Shown one piece after another: positions 36,157-45,062 of a stretch of 64,000 nucleotides of DNA. The stretch is from contig OY970234.1 of the NCBI GenBank assembly GCA_963714125.1, forward strand, positions 2,108,001-2,172,000, in the 5' to 3' direction. The position numbers and the translations under genes were made by a program. The stretch is from CAWCAW01 sp963714125. Its GTDB lineage: Bacteria; Actinomycetota; Acidimicrobiia; Acidimicrobiales; UBA8190. Every line of letters starts with the position of its first letter. Position 1 is the first letter of the stretch. Under the pieces are notes generated by a model. The model made no database searches. It worked only from the letters and a program-made list of their open reading frames with translations, and was not told the origin of the DNA.

Positions 36157-37350
36157 GTGGACTGGCCCTTGCAATTCGGCATGTTTATGGCGCCGTTTCA
36201 CCCGGTGGGCCAGAACCCCACGCTGGCCTTGGAGCGGGACCTCGAGCTTGTGGTTCGCCTCGACGAACTCGGTTACGACGAGGTGTGGTTCGGCGAGCAT
36301 CATTCGGCCGGCTTCGAGATCATCGCCTCGCCCGAGGTGTTCATGGCCGTGGCGGCCGAGCGCACCAAGCACATCCGGGTCGGGACCGGCGTGAGCTCAT
36401 TGCCGTATCACCATCCCTTCATGCTGGCCGATCGCATGTGTCTGCTCGACCACCTGACCCGGGGACGGGCCATGTTCGGTGTGGGCCCCGGCGCCTTGCC
36501 GTCGGACGCCTACATGATGGGCATCGACCCCATGCGCCAGCGCGACATGATGGAAGAGTCCCTTGAGGCCATCTTGGCTCTACTGGCCGGCGACGAGCCC
36601 GTGAACCGTCAGACGTCGTGGTTCACCTTGCGCGACGCCCGCTTGCAGCTGCGGCCCTATACCCATCCTCGCTTCGAAGTGGCCGTAGCCGCCCAAGTAT
36701 CTCCGGCCGGGCCTCGGGCGGCGGGGCGCTTCGGGTTGAGCCTGCTGTCCATCGGCGCCACCACCGCCGGAGGCTTCGACGTGCTCGGAAGCCACTGGCA
36801 GGTTATGGAGGAACGCGCCGAGGAGTTCGGTACCGCCATCGACCGCCAGCGGTGGCGCCTGGTGGGCCCTATGCACATCGCCGAGACCGAAGCCCAGGCC
36901 CGCGCCGACGTGGAGTTCGGCTTGGCCAAGTGGGTGCAGTACTTCGAGGAAGTGGCGGCCTTGCCGCTGGCGCCGGGAACGCTCGATCCGACCAAGATGG
37001 TCGACGCCTTGATGGCAACGGGATTCGCGGTGGTGGGCACCCCGGACATGGCCGCCGAGCAGATTGAGCGGCTGGTGGAGCAGTCGGGCGGTTTTGGCAC
37101 TTTTCTGTTCATGGCGCACGAGTGGGCCGATCGCCAAGCCACGTTGCGCTCCTACGAGCTCTTGGCTCGCGAGGTCATGCCCCGGTTTCAGGGATCGCTG
37201 GGCTCGCTGCAGGTGTCGCGCGATTGGGCGGCGCAGAATCGACCCGAGTTCATCGGTGCCGCCGGTGGGGCCGTCATCCAGGCCATTCAGCAGCACCACG
37301 CCGAAAAGGCGGATAAGGCCGCCCAAGGCGTCGGAGCAACCGAGGCCTGA
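36157..37350 (+). CDS. Luciferase-like flavin/F420-dependent monooxygenase
   Basis: A 397-aa protein of the bacterial luciferase TIM-barrel family. It begins VDWPLQFGMFMAPFHPVGQN; further blocks are DELGYDEVWFGEHHSAGFEI, GTGVSSLPYHHPFMLADRM and FGVGPGALPSDAYMMG. Close relatives use FMNH2 or F420; the cofactor cannot be told here, though the organism has an FO synthase. GTG 36157 follows AGAGG. The C-terminal ~40 residues are Ala/Lys-rich. Confidence 0.85.
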   Translation: MDWPLQFGMFMAPFHPVGQNPTLALERDLELVVRLDELGYDEVWFGEHHSAGFEIIASPEVFMAVAAERTKHIRVGTGVSSLPYHHPFMLADRMCLLDHLTRGRAMFGVGPGALPSDAYMMGIDPMRQRDMMEESLEAILALLAGDEPVNRQTSWFTLRDARLQLRPYTHPRFEVAVAAQVSPAGPRAAGRFGLSLLSIGATTAGGFDVLGSHWQVMEERAEEFGTAIDRQRWRLVGPMHIAETEAQARADVEFGLAKWVQYFEEVAALPLAPGTLDPTKMVDALMATGFAVVGTPDMAAEQIERLVEQSGGFGTFLFMAHEWADRQATLRSYELLAREVMPRFQGSLGSLQVSRDWAAQNRPEFIGAAGGAVIQAIQQHHAEKADKAAQGVGATEA

Positions 37351-37357
37351 CGCCGCC

Positions 37358-38899
37358 TTAGGGCCGGGCGTCGAACGTGGGCACCAGTGTGCGCGCCGCG
37401 CGCGCCTCATCAACGCGACGCACCGGGGTGGCGTGCGGTGCATCGGCGGCCTGCTGTGCTCCCCCCTCGGCCGCCGCCTCAGCCACGATCTCCTCCAACG
37501 CAGTAGCGAGTGCTTCGAGGGTCTGCAGGCTCTCGGTCTCGGTGGGCTCCACCATGAGGGCTTCATCCACGATGAGCGGGAAGTACACCGTGGGCGAGTG
37601 AAAGCCCTTCTCCAAGAGGCGCTTGGCCACGTCGAGCGCTTTGACCCCGGTGTCCTTCTTGAGCGTCTTGGCCGACAGCACCAACTCGTGCATGCAGGGC
37701 CGGTCATAAGGAATGTCGAAGGTTCCGCTGAGTCGACGTCGCAGCCAGTTGGCGTTCAACACGGCCATTTGCGCCACGCCACGTAACCCGTCGTCGCCGT
37801 GGACCAGGATGTAGGCCAGGGCCCGGGCCAGCACGAGCGCGTTGCCGTGCCAGGAGTGGACCCGTCCGATCGACCTCGGCGGTGTGAACCAGTCGTAGCC
37901 GTGCTCGCCGTCCTCGCCACTGCGGCGCACCGGACGAGGGCCGGGCAGGAACTCGGCCAGGCGGGCCGACACCGCTACTGGACCCGCCCCGGGGCCACCG
38001 CCGCCGTGCGGGGTGGCGAAGGTCTTGTGCAAGTTGAGATGCACGATGTCGAAGCCCATGTCGCCGGGACGCACCACGCCGACGATGGCATTGAGGTTGG
38101 CGCCGTCGTAGTAGAGCAGGCCGCCCACGTCGTGCACGGCGGAAGCCACCGCGGCAATGTCTTCTTCGAAGAGCCCCAACGTGTTGGGGTTGGTGAGCAT
38201 GATGCCGGCCACGTCCTCGTCGAGAACGCTGCGCAAGGCGTCGATGTCGACGCATCCCCGGACGTCAGATGGCACGGTGACGACCTCGAAGCCGCCCAGG
38301 GTCACCGAGGCCGGATTGGTCCCGTGGGCGGAGTCGGGAATGATCACCTTGTGCCGTCGTGATCCCTGCGCCTTGTGCCACGCCTGCATGAGCAGGAGCC
38401 CGGTGAGCTCACCGGCCGCCCCTGCCGCGGGTTGCAAGGTAGCCGCCGCCATGCCGGTGATCTCACACAGCGTCTCTTCGAGTTCGACGAGCAGCGCCAG
38501 CCAGCCCTGGATGGCACTGACCGGAGAAGCGGGGTGGACGTCGGCAAAACCGGGCATGGCGGCCACCGTGTCGCACACCTTGGGGTTGTACTTCATGGTG
38601 CACGACCCCAGCGGGTAGGCGCCGAGGTCGACGGAGAACTGCCGATGACTGAGGCGCGTGAAGTGCCCCACCAAATCGCGCTCGGAGACGTCGGCTACCT
38701 CGGGCGGCGCGTCACGGCGGTGCTCGACGGGGACGAGCTCGTCGAGGGCAAGTTCGGGAAGGCCGGTGGTGCGCAGCTGCCAGGCCCGTCGGCCCGGTTG
38801 GGACAACTCGAAGAGGGTGGGCTCGGTGTCGCGTCCGAGCAACGGAGCGCTGGTGGCCCGGCCCCCGGCGGCCGGCGCCGCCACAACGTCATCGCTCAC
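37358..38899 (-). CDS. gcvPB: Glycine dehydrogenase (decarboxylating) subunit 2
   Basis: PLP-binding half of the split P-protein of the glycine cleavage system. The 513-aa protein has TNPNTLGLFEEDI, YYDGANLNAIVG and the PLP lysine in HLNLHKTFATPHGGGGPG. SCTMKYNPK near the N-terminus is typical of subunit 2. It is preceded by gcvPA and gcvT in the same direction (gcvT-gcvPA-gcvPB). No gcvH or lpd is in the window, so the lipoyl carrier must come from elsewhere. Confidence 0.95.
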   Translation of the reverse strand: MSDDVVAAPAAGGRATSAPLLGRDTEPTLFELSQPGRRAWQLRTTGLPELALDELVPVEHRRDAPPEVADVSERDLVGHFTRLSHRQFSVDLGAYPLGSCTMKYNPKVCDTVAAMPGFADVHPASPVSAIQGWLALLVELEETLCEITGMAAATLQPAAGAAGELTGLLLMQAWHKAQGSRRHKVIIPDSAHGTNPASVTLGGFEVVTVPSDVRGCVDIDALRSVLDEDVAGIMLTNPNTLGLFEEDIAAVASAVHDVGGLLYYDGANLNAIVGVVRPGDMGFDIVHLNLHKTFATPHGGGGPGAGPVAVSARLAEFLPGPRPVRRSGEDGEHGYDWFTPPRSIGRVHSWHGNALVLARALAYILVHGDDGLRGVAQMAVLNANWLRRRLSGTFDIPYDRPCMHELVLSAKTLKKDTGVKALDVAKRLLEKGFHSPTVYFPLIVDEALMVEPTETESLQTLEALATALEEIVAEAAAEGGAQQAADAPHATPVRRVDEARAARTLVPTFDARP

Positions 38900-38900
38900 G

Positions 38901-40256
38901 TCAGCGCACCGCCTTGTCGAAGGCCGTCACGAAGGCGTCGATCTCGGCGCGCGTACGACGTTCGGTGACAGCGACGAGAAGGCCGTCATCGGAGCCGCCG
39001 GTGTAGCGCTCGTCAAGAGCAATGCCGGCCAGAAATCCCTCGGCGGCCAGGCGATCGACGACGGTGGGGGCGTCGAGAGGAAGGCGCAAGGCGAACTCTC
39101 GGACGGTGGGCGCGTCCACGAGGGCCTCGACCCCGGACAGCTCAAGGAGAGCCTGGCGGCAGTAGCGGGTGGCCCGAGCCGAGCGCAGCGCCACCTCGGC
39201 CAGCCCGCTGCCGCCCAACCAGCCCAGCTGGATGGCGGCGGTCACCGCCATGAGGGTTTGGTTGGTGCACACGTTGGACGTCGCCTTCTCGCGACGGATG
39301 TCCTGTTCTCGTGCCCGCAACGTGGTGACGTACGCCCGTCGTCTTTCAGCGTCGACGGTTTCGCCCACCAGACGGCCCGGAAGCCGCCGTACATGGGCCA
39401 TGGTGCACGCGAACAGGCCCAGATAGGGGCCGCCGAAGCTCAGGGGCATGCCGAGGGCTTGACCCTCCCCCACCACGACATCGGCCCCCCACTCCCCCGG
39501 TGAGCGAAGGATGCCGGCACAGATGGGATCGAACGCCACCACCAGCAACGCCCCGGTGCGGTCGCACACCGCACGCGCCGCGGCGAGGTCCTCGAGACAG
39601 CCCAGGTAGTTCGGATAGGCGACCACCACGGCGCCGGGGGCATCGGTGTCCCCGGCGCCGGTCGTCGACTCCCAGTGGGTGACCCCGTCGACCAGAGGGA
39701 CATCGACGATGTGGTGACCGGGCCCCGATGCAAAGGTGCCCAGCACGGCGCGCCACGACGGATTGACGCCGCGTGACAGCCAAACCGTCGAACGGTCGGT
39801 GGTGCCGACGGCCAGGTTCACCGCCTCCACCACGGCGGCGGCGCCGTCATAGAGCGAGGCGTTGGCCACCGCCACCCCCGACAGCCGGGAGACGAGGGTC
39901 TGGAACTCGAACAGGGCTTGGAGCACGCCCTGGGCCACCTCAGGTTGATAGGGGGTGTACGAGGTGACGAACTCCGAGCGCGATGCCAGGGCGGACGTGA
40001 CCGGTGGCACCTCATGGTCATAGGCGCCGCCCCCGGCAAAGCACACCAAGTCGCGCCGGCATGCCAAGTTGGCCGCGGCCAGCTCGGACATGTGCGCCAG
40101 CATGTCGGGTTCGGGGATGCCGGCGGGGAGATCGAGCCCCGAGGCCAAACGCAGGGCGGCGGGGACGGCGTCGAAGAGCTCGTCGAGCGACGACAGACCC
40201 AAAAACGCCAGCATGGCGTCGACCTCGTCCTCGGTGTGGGGCGTGTACCCGCTCAC
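38901..40256 (-). CDS. gcvPA: Glycine dehydrogenase (decarboxylating) subunit 1
   Basis: Second half of the split P-protein; forms the active heterotetramer with GcvPB. The 451-aa protein begins with SGYTPHTEDEVDAMLAFLGL and has FAGGGAYDHEVPPVTSAL, YTPYQPEVAQGVLQALFEFQ and EKATSNVCTNQTLMA, all standard for subunit 1. It overlaps gcvT by four bases at its start and is one base from gcvPB. Confidence 0.95.
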   Translation of the reverse strand: MSGYTPHTEDEVDAMLAFLGLSSLDELFDAVPAALRLASGLDLPAGIPEPDMLAHMSELAAANLACRRDLVCFAGGGAYDHEVPPVTSALASRSEFVTSYTPYQPEVAQGVLQALFEFQTLVSRLSGVAVANASLYDGAAAVVEAVNLAVGTTDRSTVWLSRGVNPSWRAVLGTFASGPGHHIVDVPLVDGVTHWESTTGAGDTDAPGAVVVAYPNYLGCLEDLAAARAVCDRTGALLVVAFDPICAGILRSPGEWGADVVVGEGQALGMPLSFGGPYLGLFACTMAHVRRLPGRLVGETVDAERRRAYVTTLRAREQDIRREKATSNVCTNQTLMAVTAAIQLGWLGGSGLAEVALRSARATRYCRQALLELSGVEALVDAPTVREFALRLPLDAPTVVDRLAAEGFLAGIALDERYTGGSDDGLLVAVTERRTRAEIDAFVTAFDKAVR

Positions 40257-41386
40257 GGGGTCTCACCTTTCGACTTCGATACGAAGGGCAGAGCGGTCAT
40301 GTGCGCCGGCAGGGGGCGGCCGCGCACCTCGACCGATACGGCGTCACCGTCCTCCTCCTCGCTGGCGGTGTCGATGAAGGCCATGGCGATGCCCCGGTTG
40401 AGCATGGGTGAGAAATTGCCGCTCGTGACCGTGCCCACCGGACCCTTGTCGCCCATCACGATGTCATCTTGGCGCGGCGGCTGGCGACCATCAGCGATCA
40501 GTCCCCGCAGGCGCCGGACCACGCCGCGGGCACGCTCTTGTTCCAGGGCGTGGCGACCTCGGAAGTCGCCTTTGTCCCATCCCACCACCCACCCCAGCCC
40601 GGCCTGTAGGGGGGTGATCCCCGCTCCGAGCTCATGGCCGTGCAGCGGTAGCCCGGCCTCGAGCCGCAACGTGTCACGCGCCCCCAAGCCGGCTGGGGTG
40701 ACGCCGGCGTGGAGCAACTCCTGCCAGAAGGCCACGGCGTGTTCGGCCGGCAGGGCACACTCCACCCCGTCCTCGCCGGTGTAGCCGGTTCCGGCCGCGG
40801 TAGCGGTGACACCGCGCCACGTAAAGGTGGTGACGCGGAATCGCCCCACGGCGGCGGCGTCGGGGGCGACAGCACCGAGCAGGTGACGCGCCTGTGGTCC
40901 TTGTACAGCAATCACGGCGCGTCCTTCGGTGGTGTCGGTGCCGTGCAGAGCGGCACGCACGCGCGCCGTGTTCGAGGCATTGGGCATGACGTCAAAGACG
41001 TCATCGCCGAGCCACCACACGATGATGTCGTCGAGCACCGAGCCGTCTTCGGCGTCAAGGAGATGCGTGTATTGCGCCCGTCCGGGCTCGATTTTGCGCA
41101 GATCGTTGGTGAGCTCGTTTTGCAGATCCGTGAAGGCGTCCGCGCCTTGCACGCGCACTGTTCCCAGGTGACTGACATCGAACATCACCGCCGATGTGCG
41201 ACAGGCCCGGTGTTCGGCCAAGGTGCCGTCTTTGTAAGCAAGTGGCATGAGCCATCCCCCGAAGGGAACGAGTTTGGCGCCCAGTGCCACGTGCGCGTCG
41301 TACAGCGGGGAACGTCGCCAGGCGGCGTCATCGGGCGGGCTCGAAACGGACCCATCATGCGTCGTTGCAGCCGGCTCCGGGGTCAC
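40253..41386 (-). CDS. gcvT: Glycine cleavage system T protein (aminomethyltransferase)
   Basis: Transfers the methylene group from the aminomethyl-lipoyl H protein to tetrahydrofolate, releasing ammonia. The 377-aa protein has FGGWLMPLAY, MFDVSHLGTVRVQG, TGYTGEDGVECALP, and the C-terminal beta-barrel with GPVGTVTSGNFSPML. An N-terminal extension of ~20 residues is Pro/Ser-rich; start is GTG 41386. Confidence 0.95.
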   Translation of the reverse strand: MTPEPAATTHDGSVSSPPDDAAWRRSPLYDAHVALGAKLVPFGGWLMPLAYKDGTLAEHRACRTSAVMFDVSHLGTVRVQGADAFTDLQNELTNDLRKIEPGRAQYTHLLDAEDGSVLDDIIVWWLGDDVFDVMPNASNTARVRAALHGTDTTEGRAVIAVQGPQARHLLGAVAPDAAAVGRFRVTTFTWRGVTATAAGTGYTGEDGVECALPAEHAVAFWQELLHAGVTPAGLGARDTLRLEAGLPLHGHELGAGITPLQAGLGWVVGWDKGDFRGRHALEQERARGVVRRLRGLIADGRQPPRQDDIVMGDKGPVGTVTSGNFSPMLNRGIAMAFIDTASEEEDGDAVSVEVRGRPLPAHMTALPFVSKSKGETP

Positions 41387-41395
41387 CGGGCCAGC

Positions 41396-41779
41396 CTACG
41401 CGGCAGGCGAGGAAGGGCGGGAAAACCCGTATTTGGCCAACAGAGCCAGATAGTCGCGTTGATAAAGCAACTTCACCTCGACGCCGGGATAGAGCTCTCG
41501 CAGACGGCGCAACTTGGCGTTCTTACGGGTCACGAGTTTCTGGTTCAAGGTGGTGAGCTCGATGAAACAGTGATGGTCGGGCAGGTAGAAGTCGGGCCGA
41601 AATGCTGCCGCCGGAGATCCGTCTTCGTGCCATTCGAGAACGAACTGGACAGGCTCGTAGTCCCAGCGAACGCCGTAGAAATCGAGCAACTCGGCGAAGT
41701 GTTGCTCCGAGTCGTGGGCAAAGGAGACCGGGGAAGCCGCCCCCGGCTCATTCGATCTCGACGACGCCCGGGACTTCAA
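41396..41779 (-). CDS. PD-(D/E)XK-like putative nuclease
   Basis: A 127-aa protein starting at TTG 41779, overlapping the MerR gene stop. FRPDFYLPDHHCFIELT, followed later by Lys-rich RKNAKLRRLRELYP, resembles the D...E-x-(K/T) core of small restriction-like or very-short-patch-repair-type nucleases. The residue two after the Glu is Thr rather than Lys, with Lys nearby (TTLNQK), so activity is uncertain. Coupling to a MerR regulator and following gcvT is unusual. Confidence 0.55.
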   Translation of the reverse strand: MKSRASSRSNEPGAASPVSFAHDSEQHFAELLDFYGVRWDYEPVQFVLEWHEDGSPAAAFRPDFYLPDHHCFIELTTLNQKLVTRKNAKLRRLRELYPGVEVKLLYQRDYLALLAKYGFSRPSSPAA

Positions 41780-42303
41780 CCGCTTCGAGCCTCCCCCACC
41801 ATGGGCGCGGCCGGTGCCGATGCGCTGACCGAGGATCCACGCTCGATGGCCAAGATGTCGGCGTTGAGCTGTTCGACAACACCCGACAGCGGCACGATGT
41901 TGAGTACTCCCTGACCGCCACGCATCAGATCGACGACTTCGCCGTCACTGTGAGCCAACACGGAGTCCCCACCGACAAGCACGAGATTGGTCGATGCCAA
42001 ATCGACACCGAGTTCGGCACGCAAACATTCCACGGCGCGACGCGCTCGTTGCAACGAGATGCCGGCGTCGAGCAACTGCTTGATGACCTTCAGCTCGAGA
42101 ACGTCGGTATACGAGTAGCGCCGTTGCGTGCCACTGCCGCGTGCGTCGGCGATAGAGGGGCGCAGGAGACCGGTGCGAGCCCAGTAGTCGAGCTGGCGAT
42201 AGGTGATCCCGACGAGCGAACACACTTGAGGGCCTCGGAAGCCGTCTTGTTCGGGCGCAGCGATGCCCGGCAGTGACGCCGCGTACGGGGCTCGATTCGA
42301 CAT
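41776..42303 (-). CDS. MerR-family transcriptional regulator
   Basis: A 175-aa regulator. The HTH is FRGPQVCSLVGITYRQLDYW then ARTGLLRPSIADARGSGTQR and RYSYTDVLELKVIKQLLDAG, the wing and second helix of MerR proteins. The C-terminal ~80 residues lack the Cys cluster of metal-sensing MerRs, so the signal is unknown. Similar MerR genes sit near gcv or forkhead-associated genes in actinobacteria. ATG 42303 has GGAGGAGAAACGCA upstream; earlier start codons are less likely. Confidence 0.85.
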   Translation of the reverse strand: MSNRAPYAASLPGIAAPEQDGFRGPQVCSLVGITYRQLDYWARTGLLRPSIADARGSGTQRRYSYTDVLELKVIKQLLDAGISLQRARRAVECLRAELGVDLASTNLVLVGGDSVLAHSDGEVVDLMRGGQGVLNIVPLSGVVEQLNADILAIERGSSVSASAPAAPMVGEARSG

Positions 42304-42615
42304 TGCGTTTCTCCTCCACCTCAGGTGCAGGTTCATCGTAGTCGGAAATTGTCACACGCGGGTAGTTACGAAGCTGTTACTGCTCGGTGCGGACTCGTCA
42401 AAGGTCGGGGCGCCAGGGACCATTGGCTCCAACCGAGGGCCGGCAAAGTTCCCTTGCACCAGAAGGGAAAAAGCATCCGACTTCGGTGTGGACCGATGCT
42501 TCTCGCTCCCCTGTCGGGCCGTCTACTGCTCCCGTTTTTCGCGTGCGGAAGTTCGTTGGAACGGGAGGAACTCCCAGCTCAAGGCTAACCATAAAGATGA
42601 ACTAGAGGGTTTGAG
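42304..42615. other. Intergenic region with two hairpins
   Basis: 312 bases between the MerR gene and the carbonic anhydrase gene, both minus strand. Two inverted repeats stand out: TTCCCTT/AAGGGAA (about 42449-42470) and AAGCATC/GATGCTT (42471-42477 with 42495-42501). On the minus strand they follow the carbonic anhydrase gene and may end its transcript. No gene seen. Confidence 0.4.
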
Positions 42616-43137
42616 TTAGGTATCGATCCTTCGAAGAGTTTCCCGGTAGCGGTGCGTGTTCTTGACGTACTCGTCAGCTGAGCCCCGGATCATCTCGAGC
42701 GACGCCGCATCGGGCTTGATCACGGCGGGGATACCCAGGGCCAGGGCACCAGGAGGTATCTGCATACGGTTGGGAACAACCGCTCCGGCGCCCACGATGG
42801 CACCCGATCCCACAACGGCGTAGTGCATGACGATGGCGCCTGAACCCACCAGGCAGTCGTCTTCGAGCGTGCATCCTTCGAGGTGGACGAGGTGCCCGAC
42901 GACACACCCCGAACCCACCACGGTCGGGAACCAAGGCCCGGCGTGGATGACGGTGCCATCTTGGATCGAGGTACGGGCGCCGATGGTGATCGAGCCGTAG
43001 TCGCCGCGCAGGACGGCCGTGGGCCAGACGCTGCTTTGCGGTCCCACGGTGACGTCACCGATGATCACCGCGTCAGGATGGATATAAGCCTCGGGATCGA
43101 TGGTGGGAACCAGGTCCCCTAGTGCATAGAGCGCCAT
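42616..43137 (-). CDS. Gamma-class carbonic anhydrase-like hexapeptide protein
   Basis: A 173-aa left-handed beta-helix made of hexapeptide repeats (for example IIGDVTVGPQSSVWPTAVLR). It has the zinc His set in IQDGTVIHA and GHLVHLEGC, with another His in VMHYAVVG, as in the YrdA/CaiE/gamma-CA group. The family binds zinc, but many such small members have weak or no carbonic anhydrase activity. Confidence 0.85.
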   Translation of the reverse strand: MALYALGDLVPTIDPEAYIHPDAVIIGDVTVGPQSSVWPTAVLRGDYGSITIGARTSIQDGTVIHAGPWFPTVVGSGCVVGHLVHLEGCTLEDDCLVGSGAIVMHYAVVGSGAIVGAGAVVPNRMQIPPGALALGIPAVIKPDAASLEMIRGSADEYVKNTHRYRETLRRIDT

Positions 43138-43225
43138 GCGATCGACGTTACTGCCCGGTCATCGGTCTGGTCATAGGTCTCGTTGGTGCCTCAAGGTGGC
43201 CGTGTCGCGTGCCGATCCTTAGGAC

Positions 43226-43480
43226 ATGCCTGACATTGCCGAAGTGACCACCGATTGTCACTGGACCAAGCTCGCCCTGTGTGCCGGTCATCCCGAGAAG
43301 GCCTCCTGGTTTCCTGAGGATCACCACACCGCCTCCAAAGCCATCGCCATCTGTCGGGTGTGCCCGGTGCGTGACGATTGCCTGAGCTTCGCCATCAAGA
43401 CGGGCCAGTCCGAAGGTGTGTGGGGCGGTACCACGCCGTACCAGCGTCGGCGCATGGTGCGATCGGGCGTCCGTCCTTAA
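43226..43480 (+). CDS. WhiB-family iron-sulfur transcription factor
   Basis: An 84-aa actinobacterial regulator binding a [4Fe-4S] cluster. Four Cys (C19 in LCAGHPE, C43, C46 and C52 in CRVCPVRDDC) form the cluster pattern, and VWGGTTPYQRRRM is the conserved turn and basic C-terminal segment. The first Cys (C11, TTDCHW) is extra. Which WhiB subclass it is cannot be decided. It is followed by the convergent glycosidase gene. Confidence 0.92.
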   Translation: MPDIAEVTTDCHWTKLALCAGHPEKASWFPEDHHTASKAIAICRVCPVRDDCLSFAIKTGQSEGVWGGTTPYQRRRMVRSGVRP

Positions 43481-43503
43481 CGACGGTCGTCGCGGCGCCT
43501 CCC

Positions 43504-44580
43504 TCAAGGGGCCAAGGCGCCGGCCTCGGTGGTGAACGCCGCATTCAGCGTCGGTCCCAACGGCGCCATGTCATACGGCAAGCAGTCCTCGTTGTAGTAC
43601 CACCAGAAGTAGCCGCCGACGTAATACGGCAGCGCGATCTTCAGGCCGTAGTAGTAGCGCATCACTGACTCTGCGTCGGCCTCGGTGGACGCCGTGACCG
43701 GTTGGTCGAGCCCGATCTCACCGAACCCCAGTTGCGCGTTCGGGTAGAGGGCGTGCAGCTGTTGAAAATACTGGGTCCACGTGGCTTGGCTGGGACGAAG
43801 GTTGTTGCAATCGTCCTCGTAATAGGAAAGCAGCACGTAGGCGAGCCCGTCTCGAACGCTCTGCGGCACGTACTGGGCCGAAAAGGCCAAGGGGTCGAGC
43901 TCCGACGCACCGTCCCCGCAGCCCACGTTGTAGTACAAGGTCAACGCGCTGCGATGGCCAGCGGCGGCGACATCGTCGTAGGCATCTGTCAACTTGGTCT
44001 CCACGACCCGGTAGCGGCCCGTCCAGTTGCCATTGACCTCGTTGCCGATCTCCCACAGGTCGATCTTGTTGCCCAGCGTGGCGAGATAAGACTTGACGCG
44101 CCGGTTGTATGCGGGCGCCGATATCTTCTTCTCATCCGACGAATCAAGCAGCTCCCCCATCAGGAAACTGACGGGTTGGAGGGCGTCGACAGCGGCCGAG
44201 TAATAGCGGGCCGGCTCTTTGACGTCGAAATAGATGCGCGTGGTGGGCACCTCGGGGAGGCGTTGCACTCCCGTCACGATGGTGCTGAGGTTGCCGATGC
44301 TGTCGACGGTCACCCCGTACAGAGGGCTTGGCAAAGCGCGCCCGGAAGCCGGCGCCACGGCCGGGGACGGGGCAGTTGCCGGGGCCGAAGGGGTCGGCCG
44401 TGACCAGTGGCGCTCCACAGCCCCCGCCGGCACGGCGAACATCACCGTGAGGCCGACAAGGGCGGCAGTGATCCTGGCAAACGTCGGTGCCCTGATGGCC
44501 GCGGTTTTAGCTCTCGGCCGCCTCGGCCGCCAGGCGTGAGGCCAGCTGGCGAGAGAAGCCGAGGCTGCGGCCCACATCAC
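43504..44580 (-). CDS. Secreted clan GH-A-like glycoside hydrolase
   Basis: A TIM-barrel-like protein with a signal-type segment (ITAALVGLTVMFAVPAGAV), a Pro/Ala linker, and a ~270-residue domain. KIDLWEIGNEVNGNW carries the N-E acid/base signature of clan GH-A glycosidases, and AQLGFGEIGLDQP carries a Glu in the place of the nucleophile. GGYFWWYYNEDCLP is the last strand. The start is unclear: ATG 44580 overlaps the upstream gene by 74 bp, and no other good start precedes the signal. Family and substrate unknown; polysaccharide cleavage fits the region. Confidence 0.7.
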   Translation of the reverse strand: MMWAAASASLASWPHAWRPRRPRAKTAAIRAPTFARITAALVGLTVMFAVPAGAVERHWSRPTPSAPATAPSPAVAPASGRALPSPLYGVTVDSIGNLSTIVTGVQRLPEVPTTRIYFDVKEPARYYSAAVDALQPVSFLMGELLDSSDEKKISAPAYNRRVKSYLATLGNKIDLWEIGNEVNGNWTGRYRVVETKLTDAYDDVAAAGHRSALTLYYNVGCGDGASELDPLAFSAQYVPQSVRDGLAYVLLSYYEDDCNNLRPSQATWTQYFQQLHALYPNAQLGFGEIGLDQPVTASTEADAESVMRYYYGLKIALPYYVGGYFWWYYNEDCLPYDMAPLGPTLNAAFTTEAGALAP

Positions 44581-44854
44581 TGATGCTCACGCCCTGTTCC
44601 TGGGCCAGGTCGAACATGGCCAGGCGCACCTTGTGGCGAGCCGCCTCGAATACATCCATGGCTTCGGTGGTCTCGCGGCGACGCACCGGGCCCTGTACCG
44701 ACAGCAAGGCCTCGGTGAGGACGTCACCTTTGGCGATGTAGGTGGCCAGCTCGGCGTTGGCTTTGGCAAAGCGCCGCAGCACCTTGCGCATATCCTCGGA
44801 GGCTTCGATAAGCGCGGCGATGCGGCGCTCGAGCAGTTCGCTCTTTTGCGTCAT
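44507..44854 (-). CDS. Small helix-turn-helix regulator-like protein
   Basis: A 115-aa helical protein: a coiled-coil-like first half (SELLERRIAALIEASEDMRK, LRRFAKANAELATYI) and a C-terminal HTH (EQGVSISDVGRSLGFSRQLA then SRLAAEA). The frame is open far upstream, but that part overlaps the plus-strand gene at 45063, so I start at ATG 44854. Probably DNA-binding; no family named. It overlaps the glycosidase frame at its 3' end, so the two may be cotranscribed. Confidence 0.65.
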   Translation of the reverse strand: MTQKSELLERRIAALIEASEDMRKVLRRFAKANAELATYIAKGDVLTEALLSVQGPVRRRETTEAMDVFEAARHKVRLAMFDLAQEQGVSISDVGRSLGFSRQLASRLAAEAAES

Positions 44855-45062
44855 GACTTTCCGTCCGTTTGCTCGCTGAAAGCGCCCAATCCTGTGCAGA
44901 TCGGGATACCTCAAGTCTGCCAACCGGTGACACCTTGTGTCGGTCAGCGCGGGGTGATTCCGACGTATCTGGTGGGTGAACTGTGAATTGCCTGAGTTCT
45001 TGCGTTCCGCAACGAGATTTTGCGGACCGGCACGTCGCTTGTGATCTTCTACGATCGAGGCA

